Assembly (NCBI RefSeq): GCF_002262875.1
Contig: NZ_NKYE01000009.1
Location: 1-64,000, forward strand
DNA length: 64,000 bases
Direction of reading: 5' to 3'
From: Amycolatopsis antarctica
GTDB lineage: Bacteria > Actinomycetota > Actinomycetes > Mycobacteriales > Pseudonocardiaceae
Notes under the pieces: generated by a model
Databases searched by the model: none
Told to the model about the DNA's origin: nothing
Seen by the model: the letters and a program-made list of their open reading frames with translations, nothing else
Made by a program: the position numbers and the translations under genes
Shown here: positions 26,110 to 34,693 of the stretch, in pieces
Numbering within the stretch: position 1 is the stretch's first letter
How the letters are laid out: each line of letters begins with the position of its first letter

Positions 26110-27168
26110 TTATCCACCACGGCCCCCGCGGTTCGCTCTCGCCAGCAGCCACAACAGGTACGGGGCCCCGACCGATCCGGTGAGCACCCCGACCGGGAAC
26201 TGCCCGACGCCGGGAAGATTCTGTGCCGCGAAGTCGGCGACGCCGAGTATCAGCGCCCCGACGAGCGCGGAGGGCAGCAGGGCCGCGCCACCGTCGCGGA
26301 CCAGCCTGCGCGCGATCGGGGCCGCCAGGAGCGCCACGAAGGCCACCGGCCCGGTGGCCGCCGTCGCGATCCCGGCCAGCGACACCGCGCAGAGCAGCAG
26401 GCCGATGGTGCCGGTCTCGACCCGGGCGCCGAGGCCGCGGGCCGTGTCGTCGCCGAAGCGCAGTACGCCGAGCGTCCGGGAGAGCAGGAACGCCGAGGGC
26501 ACCAGCACCAGCAGGCAGATCGCCAGCGGAACCGCCTGCGACCAGTTGCGGCCGTTGAGGCTGCCGGTCAGCCAGATCAGCGCCTCCGCGGCGTCGGTGA
26601 CCTGGGAGCGGGTCAGCATGTACGAGACGACGCTGGACAGCATCGCGGCGAGTCCGATCCCGACCAGCACGATTCGGTAGCCGGAGATGCCCCGCCGCCA
26701 TGCGAGCAGGTACATCAGCGCGGCCGTCAGCAGCGCGCCGCCGAGGGCACCGGCGGAGACCGCCAGCCCGCCGAGGCCGAAGGCCACGATGCACACGATC
26801 GCCGAGGCGCTCGCGCCCATGCTGATCCCGATGATGTCCGGACTGGCGAGGGGATTACGCAGCAGGGTCTGGAAGATCGCGCCGGACAGGCCGAACGCGG
26901 CGCCGACCATCAGGCCGGTCAGCGCCCGGGGCAGCCGGGACTCCAGGATGATGTAGTTGGTGTTGCGGCTTCCCTGACCGGCCAGTGTGGACAGTACGTC
27001 CGGCAGGGAGATGGTCTCCTCGCCGATCGACAGCGCCACCGCGAACATCGCCGTGACGAGCGCCAGCAGCGCCGTGGACGCCGTCCTGCCGCGGCGGGCG
27101 ATCGAGACCCTGGTGTGGCCCACAGCGGCCGCGGCCGGTTTGTCCTGTGTGGACAGTGTGCCGCTCAC
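26110..27168 (-). CDS. Iron-siderophore FecCD-family permease (pair 2, second subunit)
   Basis: A 352-residue membrane protein. Start is GTG at 27168, overlapping the upstream stop (GTGA). Motifs: RLPRALTGLMVGAAFGLSG, IFQTLLRNPLASPDIIGIS and TGPVAFVALLAAPIARRLV. About ten helices. Forms the transport channel with the next-upstream permease. Confidence 0.92.
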   Translation of the reverse strand: MSGTLSTQDKPAAAAVGHTRVSIARRGRTASTALLALVTAMFAVALSIGEETISLPDVLSTLAGQGSRNTNYIILESRLPRALTGLMVGAAFGLSGAIFQTLLRNPLASPDIIGISMGASASAIVCIVAFGLGGLAVSAGALGGALLTAALMYLLAWRRGISGYRIVLVGIGLAAMLSSVVSYMLTRSQVTDAAEALIWLTGSLNGRNWSQAVPLAICLLVLVPSAFLLSRTLGVLRFGDDTARGLGARVETGTIGLLLCAVSLAGIATAATGPVAFVALLAAPIARRLVRDGGAALLPSALVGALILGVADFAAQNLPGVGQFPVGVLTGSVGAPYLLWLLARANRGGRGG

Positions 27169-28277
27169 AGTTCTGCCACTTTCCGCCTGCGCACCAGGGC
27201 GATGAACATCGGGGCGCCGACCAGTGCGGTGACGATACCGACCTGGATCTCGCCGGGACGTGCGATGACCCGCCCGAGGATGTCGGCGCCGAGCAGCAGC
27301 ACCGGGGCGAGCACGAGTGAGTACGGCAGGATCCACCGATGGTCGGGCCCGGTGATCGTGCGGGCGATCTGCGGGACGGCGAGACCGACGAAACCCACCG
27401 GCCCGATCGTCGCGGTGGCCACCCCGCACAGCACGACCACCGCCGCCCCCGACACCGCCCTGGCCAGGGCCACGTTCTGGCCGAGCGAACGGGCGAGGTC
27501 CTCGCCGAGGGAAAGGGTGTTGAGCAGCCGCCCGGATGCCAGCGCCAGCGCGATCCCCACCCCGATGAACGGTGCGGCCTGCCAGAGGATCTCCGTGGTC
27601 CGCCCGGACAGCGAGCCGACCTGCCAGAAACGGAACTGGTCGAAGGAATCGGTGTCGGTGAGCAGAACCGCCGTGGTGATCGAGAGGAACGCGGCGTTGG
27701 TCGCGGCCCCGGAGAGCGCGAGCTTGATCGGTGTCGCGCCCTCCCGGCCGAGCGAACCGACGCCGTAGACGATCGCCGCGGCCGCGAGCGCCCCGGCGAA
27801 GCCGAACCAGACGTACCCGGTCAGTGCGGTCAGGCCGAAGACGTTGATGCCGAACACCACGAACAGCGAGGCACCCGCGTTGATGCCGAGTACACCCGGA
27901 TCGGCCAGCGGATTCCGGGCGATGGCCTGGAGTATGGCCCCGGCCAGTCCCAGCGCGGCTCCGGCGAGCACGCCCACGGCGGTCCGCGGCAGGCGCTCGT
28001 CGACGATGAAGAGGTGATCGTTATTCGTGGGATCGAAGCGCAGCAGCGCGTCGGCGATGGTGCTCACCGGGATGTCCTTGGACCCGATCAGCACGCTGGC
28101 CGCGCTCACCGCCAGCAGCCCTGCGACGGCGAGCAGCAGACCCGCGGTCAGCCGGGCACCGCGTGCGGAGCGGCGCGGCGTGGCGCGATCGAGTTCGGCG
28201 ACGATCATGTCGCGGCCGTCGGCGTGCTCGTCCCGGGAAGAATCGACGCGATCACAGATACTCCCGGACTCAGGCAA
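27165..28277 (-). CDS. Iron-siderophore FecCD-family permease (pair 2, first subunit)
   Basis: Up to 370 residues. The first ATG (28277) overlaps the iron box and has no ribosome site (leaderless translation possible); a second ATG at 28208 (MIVAELD) gives a more usual N-terminus. Motifs: RLPRTAVGVLAGAALGLAG, ILQAIARNPLADPGVLGI and FVGLAVPQIARTITGPDHRW. First of a three-gene import operon. Confidence 0.9.
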   Translation of the reverse strand: MPESGSICDRVDSSRDEHADGRDMIVAELDRATPRRSARGARLTAGLLLAVAGLLAVSAASVLIGSKDIPVSTIADALLRFDPTNNDHLFIVDERLPRTAVGVLAGAALGLAGAILQAIARNPLADPGVLGINAGASLFVVFGINVFGLTALTGYVWFGFAGALAAAAIVYGVGSLGREGATPIKLALSGAATNAAFLSITTAVLLTDTDSFDQFRFWQVGSLSGRTTEILWQAAPFIGVGIALALASGRLLNTLSLGEDLARSLGQNVALARAVSGAAVVVLCGVATATIGPVGFVGLAVPQIARTITGPDHRWILPYSLVLAPVLLLGADILGRVIARPGEIQVGIVTALVGAPMFIALVRRRKVAEL

Positions 28278-28288
28278 ACCTAACTAAG
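28270..28288 (-). promoter_or_regulatory. Candidate iron box (weak match) before pair 2 permeases
   Basis: TCAGGCAAACCTAACTAAG matches about 12 of 19 consensus positions; the half ACCTAACTAAG is good. Overlapping AT-rich sequence continues to about 28300 and could hold a second, offset site. Position fits repression of the import operon. Confidence 0.45.
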
Positions 28289-28594
28289 GCGACGCTAACA
28301 CAGGCCTTCCACCCTCCTCCAGCCCGTGCCGGACGCCGGCTGGACCCGGCGCCCGCGTCCGCGTCGATGTGCGGTGCGACCACTGACCGGACCCCCGGAG
28401 TAGCTCGTGGTGACACCGGCCGGAAACGGGTGCGCGGCGGTATCGATCAACCGTTGACGCGACTCCGCAGAGTTGGTTAGTTTCACACTCAACGTCACCT
28501 GTACGAGTGACGGACCTGAATCGGCGATGGGGGCGGTGTGCGGTGAACACCTGGCTCGGACAACGCCCGCGGACCGGTCCCGCACGGCTTCCGG

Positions 28595-28615
28595 CGGTGA
28601 CGCTCAGCGTCACCG
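28595..28615. repeat. 21-bp perfect inverted repeat
   Basis: Arms CGGTGACGCT and AGCGTCACCG around a single C. Stands alone in non-coding DNA; it could be an operator or a DNA-structural element. Confidence 0.5.
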
Positions 28616-28919
28616 GGTGGGGACGCGCCACGGGCAGGTGGACGTCCCGCGCCATCCCGGCATCCGCCGGATAGGCCGTCCCATCGCGGACGAGGTCCGC
28701 ACGGCACGGCAGGTGCCGCAGCACCATCGGGCCGTACCCGGTCCTGGGGCGGAGCTTCCCGGGCACGGCCTTCAACCGGTATGTGAGCGCTCACTCGAGG
28801 GCGGATGAGCGCACGGGCGTGAGACCGCGGTGGCCGGCAACCTCCGTCGCGGGCCTCGCCTGCACGTACCGGAAACCCGATTCGTCACCCCGACTCAACC
28901 GAATCGGACAACCCTGCGC

Positions 28920-28960
28920 GACGGGCCCGGATTCGCGTCATCCGTGAATCCGGGCCCGTC
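28920..28960. repeat. 15-bp stem hairpin upstream of the secreted-protein gene
   Basis: Arm GACGGGCCCGGATTC at 28920-28934 with a perfect partner at 28946-28960 and an 11-nt loop. It ends 24 nt before the start codon, so in that transcript it would be a 5' leader hairpin (attenuator or stability element) unless transcription starts after it. Confidence 0.6.
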
Positions 28961-28983
28961 ACGGAAATCCCCGAAAGGAACGG

Positions 28984-29985
28984 TTGATCGAAGTGGCGAC
29001 CCACGACCGATCGCAGGCACCCGGTAAACGGAACCGGACGGCGACGATTCTCTTCGCCTCGGCACTCGCCGCGGCCGCGCTCGCGACGACCTCGCAGACC
29101 GCCGCCGCGGACGGCGACGGCGGCACCTACACCCGCGGTCCGGCGGGCAAGGACCCGGCGGCGATCCAGCTCGAGCGCGAGAACGCCGCCGTCGCGGCGG
29201 GCCCGCTGAGCTTCGGGGCCGAACCACTGCAGGCCGTCGAGGCCGCCGCCGCGAAGGCGGCACCCGCAGCGGGCTGCCCCGTGACGGCCGCGGAGGCCAC
29301 GGCGCTGACGCTCGCGCCGACCTGGCCCGAGGTGGCCTCCGGGTCCACCGAACCGCCGTCCCCGATGACGCTGTCCCGCTTCGACAACCAGGCCTCGCTC
29401 TACGACCCGGAAGGCAGGCCCGGCCTGTTCTTCAACCCCGGCATCGGAATGTGGCAGCTCGACTCGGCCGGCCTCGGGGCGGACAACACCGCGTTCAGCG
29501 CGATCGACGCGGTGACCGCGGCGGACAAGATGGCCCCGTACATCGTCAACAAGTACTGCGCGGGCATCAACGGCGGCAGCGCGCCCGCCGCGGCCAGGGC
29601 CACGGCCTGGCGGGACTGGCACGCCTGCGACGAGGGTGCCTGCGAGGACACCTACACCCGGGCACTGGCCGGGGTCACGCCGGTGGCGGGCGTCGGCCGC
29701 TACGGCGGCGCCGTGCCGACCACCTGCACCTACAAGGGCGCGCAGTACCCCTGCCTGTTCGTCGACCCGGCGAAGGCGCAGGGGGCGAACTGGTGGGCGC
29801 AGCCCGGCGGCGGCAGGGCCCCGGTGCCCGCTCCGTTCCACGCCTTCACCTACGAGAGCGGCGGGACCACGTTCGAGGTGCGGTACTGGCTGCCGGAGCA
29901 CTCCGGCGCGCCCACGCCGGTGTCCGTCTCGCGCCAGTTCGGCACCGACGCCCGCGCGGAACTGCGCTGGGAGAACGCGATCTGA
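28984..29985 (+). CDS. Secreted protein of unknown function (lysozyme-like flavour)
   Basis: A 333-residue exported protein. TTG at 28984 has AAAGGA 5 nt upstream; GTG at 28993 is the alternative. A long basic signal peptide ends near TAAADG (residue 43). The mature part has four to six cysteines and the stretch FFNPGIGMWQLDSAGLG (about 142-158), similar to the glycine-Met-Gln turn of transglycosylase/lysozyme folds. That is only a hint; I cannot name the family. Flanked by a leader hairpin and a perfect terminator. Probably acts outside the cell. Confidence 0.65.
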   Translation: MIEVATHDRSQAPGKRNRTATILFASALAAAALATTSQTAAADGDGGTYTRGPAGKDPAAIQLERENAAVAAGPLSFGAEPLQAVEAAAAKAAPAAGCPVTAAEATALTLAPTWPEVASGSTEPPSPMTLSRFDNQASLYDPEGRPGLFFNPGIGMWQLDSAGLGADNTAFSAIDAVTAADKMAPYIVNKYCAGINGGSAPAAARATAWRDWHACDEGACEDTYTRALAGVTPVAGVGRYGGAVPTTCTYKGAQYPCLFVDPAKAQGANWWAQPGGGRAPVPAPFHAFTYESGGTTFEVRYWLPEHSGAPTPVSVSRQFGTDARAELRWENAI

Positions 29986-29994
29986 GTTTCCTGA

Positions 29995-30035
29995 GGGGTC
30001 CGCGGCACCGTCGGAAAAGCGGTGCCGCGGACCCC
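29995..30035 (+). terminator. Terminator of the secreted-protein gene
   Basis: Perfect 16-bp stem (arm GGGGTCCGCGGCACCG, loop of 9 nt including AAAA) 10 nt after the stop. Confidence 0.85.
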
Positions 30036-30142
30036 CGCCCTCGCGTCACCCGACGAACCACGCCACTGGGCAACGACACTCCGCGAGCTACGCCTATCCC
30101 GTGACTCGCACCCGTATCTCGCTCACGGCGCGCAACCCCAGG

Positions 30143-30173
30143 ACCGCAATACGTCGACGTATTGCGGTTTTTA
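30143..30173 (+). terminator. 26-bp perfect palindrome followed by a T run
   Basis: Arms ACCGCAATACGTC and GACGTATTGCGGT with no loop, then TTTTAT. It is much more AT-rich than its setting. The T tract on the plus strand suits an intrinsic terminator, but no gene ends nearby: the last stop is 158 nt upstream, with a full terminator in between. It may end a small RNA or be a protein-binding site. Confidence 0.55.
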
Positions 30174-30770
30174 TGGGCCGCACGGGTGGTGTCGTGGCGG
30201 GGGAGGGTCGGGTGTTGTTGCGGAGCGTGGTGCGGTGAGGGTGACCCGCTCGGTTCGGCTCCGGAATAGGTTCGCCCCACACGGTTCGCCGCGGGTGGCG
30301 GTGGTGGTCCGCGAGGGCGGGATCGGCGGCCCGGTAACGAATCCGTGGCCCGGAGCGGGTGAGCGTCCGGGCGGTAACGGCGGCGGGGCCGTTGCGATGA
30401 AATGGGCATCTGTCCCGCATTTCGCGTGACACCGGTGGCGTTTCGCGGGACGGCGGCTGGGGAATGGGTGTTCCGGGTTCGAGATGGTGGCGGGCGCGCA
30501 GACGGTTGCGGCTGCTGCTGCGTGCCTGGCGTCGCGACATCGACAGCGAGCCGTATCGGCCACCGTCGCGAGAGCGCGGGCCGAATCGGGACGGCCGGTG
30601 AGCCGCCGACCCACCGGTTGTTCCCCGCATTCCAAGGAGTTTGCGAGGCGTTCACGAGCAAGTGCGCCTCGGCGGCCTGAGGGCACCGCCGGCGGCGAGT
30701 CCGTGGTGAGTACCGCACGCCGTCGGGGCGTCACGGCCGGGCGCGTTCGCTGACGCCCCTCCGGGGGCGG
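30174..30770. other. Gene-free stretch
   Basis: About 600 nt. I found no convincing coding region, tRNA or known structural RNA on either strand. Open frames through it are arginine- or alanine-rich shadows. Confidence 0.4.
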
Positions 30771-31060
30771 TCAGGCCACGCACGCGACGGCCCCGGTGGC
30801 GGGCCTGAGCCACACCACCGGGGCCGGCAGACCGTGCCGCGTCAGATTCCGGCGTTCCGTCTCGGACAGGCCGCCGAAGACGCCGGTGTCCAGGCCGGCG
30901 TCGATCGCGTCGGCGAGGCACTCGCGCCGCACCGGGCACCGTCCGCACACCGATTTGGCCGCCGCGAGCTGCCGGGCGCCAGGGCCCCGTTCGGACACCG
31001 GGAAGAACAGTTCCGGATCGGTGCGCTCGACGCGGCACCGGGCGTTCGCTCGCCAGTTCG

Positions 31061-31064
<4 letters not shown>
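30771..31064 (-). CDS. WhiB-family iron-sulfur transcription factor
   Basis: A 97-residue protein with the four cluster-binding cysteines C10, C40, C43 and C49 (SVCGRCPVRREC) and the turn motif GVFGGL followed by a basic C-terminus for DNA/sigma-factor contact. ATG at 31064 has an AGGAGGT site. Such proteins bind a 4Fe-4S cluster and work with the principal sigma factor in development or stress. Which WhiB class cannot be said. Its start overlaps the end of the UvrA-like remnant. Confidence 0.9.
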
Positions 31065-31492
<428 letters not shown>

Positions 31493-31533
31493 GGTGTAAC
31501 GCGGAGACGGAATCCTTCCCCGAGTGCGGGGAA

Positions 31534-32109
31534 ATGAACACGCGGATCTCGATGTCAGCAGACACGCTTCACGAACGGCCCCTGCCGCGGCACGACGCCG
31601 GTACCCAGCGCGAGGCGACGATGAAGATGCTTTCCGCAGGCCTGATCTCCACGGACGAGCGCAACGACCGGGATCTGCCGGAACTGGTCCCGGGCCGGTT
31701 CAAGATCACTCTCACCGTGGCCGCCGGATCGGTCGCCGACGCCGTCACGGCGCAGGCGCTGCGTGCGGGATCGTCCGCCGGTGACACGGTGTTCGACATC
31801 GGCGCCGCCGTGCACGCCGCCGCCCGCCGCGAACTGTTCGTCTCGCCGACCCTGCTGCGCCGTTTCGACCGGACGATCGTCGGCCTGCTGGTCGCGCACA
31901 CGACGAACGCGAACCTGCTGACGAAGAGCGAGAAGCGCATCGTCACGCTGATCGCCACCGGGATGTCGAACGTGGCCATGGCACGCTCGCTGCACGTGAG
32001 CCCGGCGACGGTCAGCACCCATATCAGCAACATCCTGCCCAAACTCAAGGTGGCCAACCGCACGGCGGCGGCCCGCACCGTGCTCGGCCGTTCCCGCGAG
32101 CACACCTGA
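31534..32109 (+). CDS. LuxR-type HTH regulator
   Basis: A 191-residue regulator. The C-terminal HTH (about 125-185) has LTKSEKRIVTLIATGMSN, ARSLHVSPATVSTHISNIL and KLKVANRTAA, the NarL/LuxR pattern. The N-terminal 115 residues do not show the Asp/Lys set of a response-regulator receiver. A fragment like the receiver C-terminus (ELFVSPTLLRRF) remains, so it may be a degenerate or orphan regulator. ATG at 31552 (MSADTL) is an alternative start. Terminator follows at once. Confidence 0.8.
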   Translation: MNTRISMSADTLHERPLPRHDAGTQREATMKMLSAGLISTDERNDRDLPELVPGRFKITLTVAAGSVADAVTAQALRAGSSAGDTVFDIGAAVHAAARRELFVSPTLLRRFDRTIVGLLVAHTTNANLLTKSEKRIVTLIATGMSNVAMARSLHVSPATVSTHISNILPKLKVANRTAAARTVLGRSREHT

Positions 32110-32138
32110 CCGCCGAGGTCCACAGTGGACCTCGGCGG
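32110..32138. terminator. Perfect 29-bp palindromic hairpin
   Basis: Arms CCGCCGAGGTCCAC and GTGGACCTCGGCGG around one A, between convergent LuxR and desaturase genes. Its core is one copy of the recurring GTCCACAGTGGAC word. Confidence 0.7.
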
Positions 32139-32143
32139 TGCGG

Positions 32144-33415
32144 TCAGCGCGCCGGTGCGGTGGCCCGCGCCGGGGTGCGGTACGGCCCGGGCTTGCGGCG
32201 CGGTTTCCCACCGGGGAACGCCAGCCGTGCGATCGTGCGGTGCACCGAACCGAGCTGCCGGGACAGCGGGCCCGCGTTGTACGGCAGCTCGTACCGTTCG
32301 CAGATGTCCTTCACCCGTGGCGCGATCTCCGAGTAGCGGCTGCTCGGCATGTCCGGGAACAGGTGGTGCTCCACCTGGTAACCGAGATTGCCGCTGATCA
32401 GGTGGAACAGCGGGGAACCGGTGATGTTCGCGGCGCCGGTGAGCTGACGCGCGTACCAGCCTCCCTTGGACTCGTCCCGGACCTCCTCCTGGCCGAAGGT
32501 GTAGGCCTGGTCCGGAAAATGACCGCAGAAGATGATGGAATGCGCCCATACGTTGCGCACGATGTTGGCCGTGACGTTGGCCCAGAAGGTCGTCGCGAAG
32601 GTGCCTGCCAGATCGTCCCGCGCGGCACGTGCGTGGGCCCGGAGCGCGCCGCGTCCACGGCGTCCGCGCACGCGGTCACGCACGGCCGAGGGCAGCGAGC
32701 GGGGTTCGCGGTGGGTCAGCCTGCGTGCGGCCGTGGTCGCCAGGGCGCTCACCAGCGGCCAGCCGAGGTAGTCCTTGACGATCTGGTCCCTGGCCTTGCC
32801 GGAGATTCCCTTGATGTCGTGCCAGACGTCCTTCCACGGCTTCTTTCCCGCGCGGATCGCCTCGACGTCCATGTCGTGGACGGCGACGCCCCACTCGAAG
32901 AACGCCATCAGCAGCAGGTTGTAGAACGGCTGGAAGAGGTACGCCGGGTGCCAGGCCTGGTGCGGGTCGATCCGCATGATCTCGTAGCCGAGATCCTTGT
33001 CCTTGCCACGGATGTTCGTGTACGTGTGGTGGATGTAGTTGTGCGAGTGCTTCCAGGCATCCGCCGTGGAAGCGGTGTCCCAGTCCCATGTGGACGAATG
33101 AATGTAGGGATCGTTCATCCAGTCCCACTGACCGTGCAGGACGTTGTGCCCGATCTCCATGTTCTCCAGGATCTTCGCCAGGCCGAGCGCGCTCGTCCCG
33201 GCCGCCCACAACGGTTTCCGGCCGGATCCCAGCAACAGGACCCTGCCCGTGACGGCCAGTGCGCGCTGCAGCCGGATGACGTCGGTGATGTAGCGGCGAT
33301 CCCGTTCGCCGAGGTCGGCGTAGACCTCCTCGTGCAGGGCGTCGCACTCGCGGCCGAGTTCGGCCAGGCGATCGGGGCTCAGGTGCGCGAAGGGGCTGAC
33401 GAGTTCGGTTTCCAT
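32144..33415 (-). CDS. Membrane fatty-acid desaturase (DesA3-like)
   Basis: A 423-residue acyl-CoA/acyl-lipid desaturase. Its histidine boxes, which bind the di-iron centre, are GHNVLHGQWDW (about 110), HSHNYIHHTYTN (about 145) and GYQVEHHLFPD (about 355). Helices lie between them. ATG at 33415 is preceded by GGGAGGA. The reductase gene lies 16 nt upstream on the same strand, giving a two-gene operon as for mycobacterial DesA3 and Rv3230c. It probably makes mono-unsaturated membrane lipids. A basic insert (about 235-265) is unusual. Confidence 0.9.
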   Translation of the reverse strand: METELVSPFAHLSPDRLAELGRECDALHEEVYADLGERDRRYITDVIRLQRALAVTGRVLLLGSGRKPLWAAGTSALGLAKILENMEIGHNVLHGQWDWMNDPYIHSSTWDWDTASTADAWKHSHNYIHHTYTNIRGKDKDLGYEIMRIDPHQAWHPAYLFQPFYNLLLMAFFEWGVAVHDMDVEAIRAGKKPWKDVWHDIKGISGKARDQIVKDYLGWPLVSALATTAARRLTHREPRSLPSAVRDRVRGRRGRGALRAHARAARDDLAGTFATTFWANVTANIVRNVWAHSIIFCGHFPDQAYTFGQEEVRDESKGGWYARQLTGAANITGSPLFHLISGNLGYQVEHHLFPDMPSSRYSEIAPRVKDICERYELPYNAGPLSRQLGSVHRTIARLAFPGGKPRRKPGPYRTPARATAPAR

Positions 33416-33431
33416 GGTGTCCTCCCGTTTC

Positions 33432-34529
33432 TCACAGTTCGAGCGCGACGTCGCCCTCGGCGCCGTGCACGCAGGTGCGGACGATCTCGTTTCTCGTCTC
33501 GCTGACGTCACCGGTGCGCAGGTCCCGGATCCGGCCCTCGCGGACCCGCAGGACGCAGGTGTGGCAGATGCCGACCCGGCAGCCGTACGGCATCTCGATG
33601 CCCGCGTTCTCACCGGCGACCAGGATGGGCGTCCCCGGCGGACATTCGGCCTCGACGTCGCGGCGGACGAACCGGACCGTGCCGCCGGTCCCGGTCGAGT
33701 CCGCCCCGCCCACCACGGGCTGGAAGCGCTCCATGTGCAGCAGGCCGGGATCGCCCCGCTCCGTCCAGTGCGCGCGCAGCGCGTCGAGCAGTTCGCCCGG
33801 TCCGCAGCAGAACGTCTCCCGCTCCCGCCAGTCCGGGCAGATCGCCTCCAGATCGGCGGGGGTGAGTCGGCCGTCCACCGCGGTCGCCCGCCGGTGCAGC
33901 CGGAAGCCGTCATACCGCCGTTCGAGCGTGTCCAGTTCCTCGGCGAACGTCACCTCGCCGGTGGACCTGGCGGAGTGCACGTGCACGATGTCGCGCAGGC
34001 CCTCGCCCATGTCGAGGTGACGCAGCATGCTCATCACCGGAGTGATGCCGCTGCCCGCCGTGACGAACAGCAGGCCACGATCGCGGCGTTCCGGCAGCGT
34101 GAACCCGCCCTCGACGACGCCGAGCCGGACGATGTCGCCGGTACGCAGACGGTGTACCAGGTACGACGAGACGGTCCCGCCGTCGACCACTTTCGGCGTG
34201 ATCGAGATCAGGCCGTCGGCACGGTCCGGGCTGGACGTGAGCGAGTAGGCACGCCAGTGGTTGACCCCGTCCACGACGACGCCCAGCCGCAGGTACTGCC
34301 CCGGTTCGTGACCGGCCCAGTCGAATCCGGGCCGGATCAGGACCGTCGCGGCACCTCCGCGTTCGGGCTCCACCCGTTCCACCCGGCCGCGCAGTTCCCG
34401 CGTCGACCACAGCGGGTTGACCAGTTCCAGGTAGTCGTCCGGCAGCAGTGGTGTGAACAGCAGCCGTACCGCCCGCAGCGCCCGACGGCGCAACGGGGGG
34501 ACCGACGGCCGCATGCCGGTCTCGGCCAT
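33432..34529 (-). CDS. Flavin/2Fe-2S oxidoreductase, electron donor to the desaturase
   Basis: A 365-residue reductase: FAD-binding beta barrel (about 45-145, RAYSLTSSP), NAD(P)H-binding domain (LLFVTAGSGITPVMSML; FCCGPGELLD) and a C-terminal plant-type ferredoxin domain with the cluster cysteines in YGCRVGICHTCVLRV and RTCVHG. Same layout as Rv3230c. ATG at 34529 behind GGAGGTGG is chosen over the longer frame. Upstream, 34600-34635 is AT-rich (TGTACAACTG...TATGCT) and probably holds the operon promoter. Confidence 0.92.
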   Translation of the reverse strand: MAETGMRPSVPPLRRRALRAVRLLFTPLLPDDYLELVNPLWSTRELRGRVERVEPERGGAATVLIRPGFDWAGHEPGQYLRLGVVVDGVNHWRAYSLTSSPDRADGLISITPKVVDGGTVSSYLVHRLRTGDIVRLGVVEGGFTLPERRDRGLLFVTAGSGITPVMSMLRHLDMGEGLRDIVHVHSARSTGEVTFAEELDTLERRYDGFRLHRRATAVDGRLTPADLEAICPDWRERETFCCGPGELLDALRAHWTERGDPGLLHMERFQPVVGGADSTGTGGTVRFVRRDVEAECPPGTPILVAGENAGIEMPYGCRVGICHTCVLRVREGRIRDLRTGDVSETRNEIVRTCVHGAEGDVALEL

Positions 34530-34693
34530 CAGGCCACCTCCGGCACCGCGGCTCCGGCGGTGCGGACGATGCGTGCCCGGCTGCCTCTGTGCATACGCGG
34601 CAGCATACATTCGAGAGAACAGTTGTACACTATGGCGAGGAAATTCCCAGCTCACAACGGATAGCTGGATGCACGCGTGTACCGGTCACGAGG

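Larger units (their letters stand above)
28289..28983. other. Long intergenic region with inverted repeats
   Basis: About 690 nt without a credible gene; open frames here lack ribosome sites and family features. It holds the 21-bp palindrome at 28595-28615 and a long hairpin at 28920-28960, listed separately. The right end serves as leader of the secreted-protein gene. Confidence 0.45.

Noticed and set aside
28284..28775. Minus-strand open frame of 163 residues
   Set aside because: No ribosome site, no family-like segments, composition like non-coding DNA, and it would lie across the iron box.
29846..30718. Minus-strand open frame of 290 residues through the gene-poor stretch
   Set aside because: It crosses the terminator and the 26-bp palindrome, is antisense to the end of the secreted-protein gene, and its sequence is Arg/Pro-rich.
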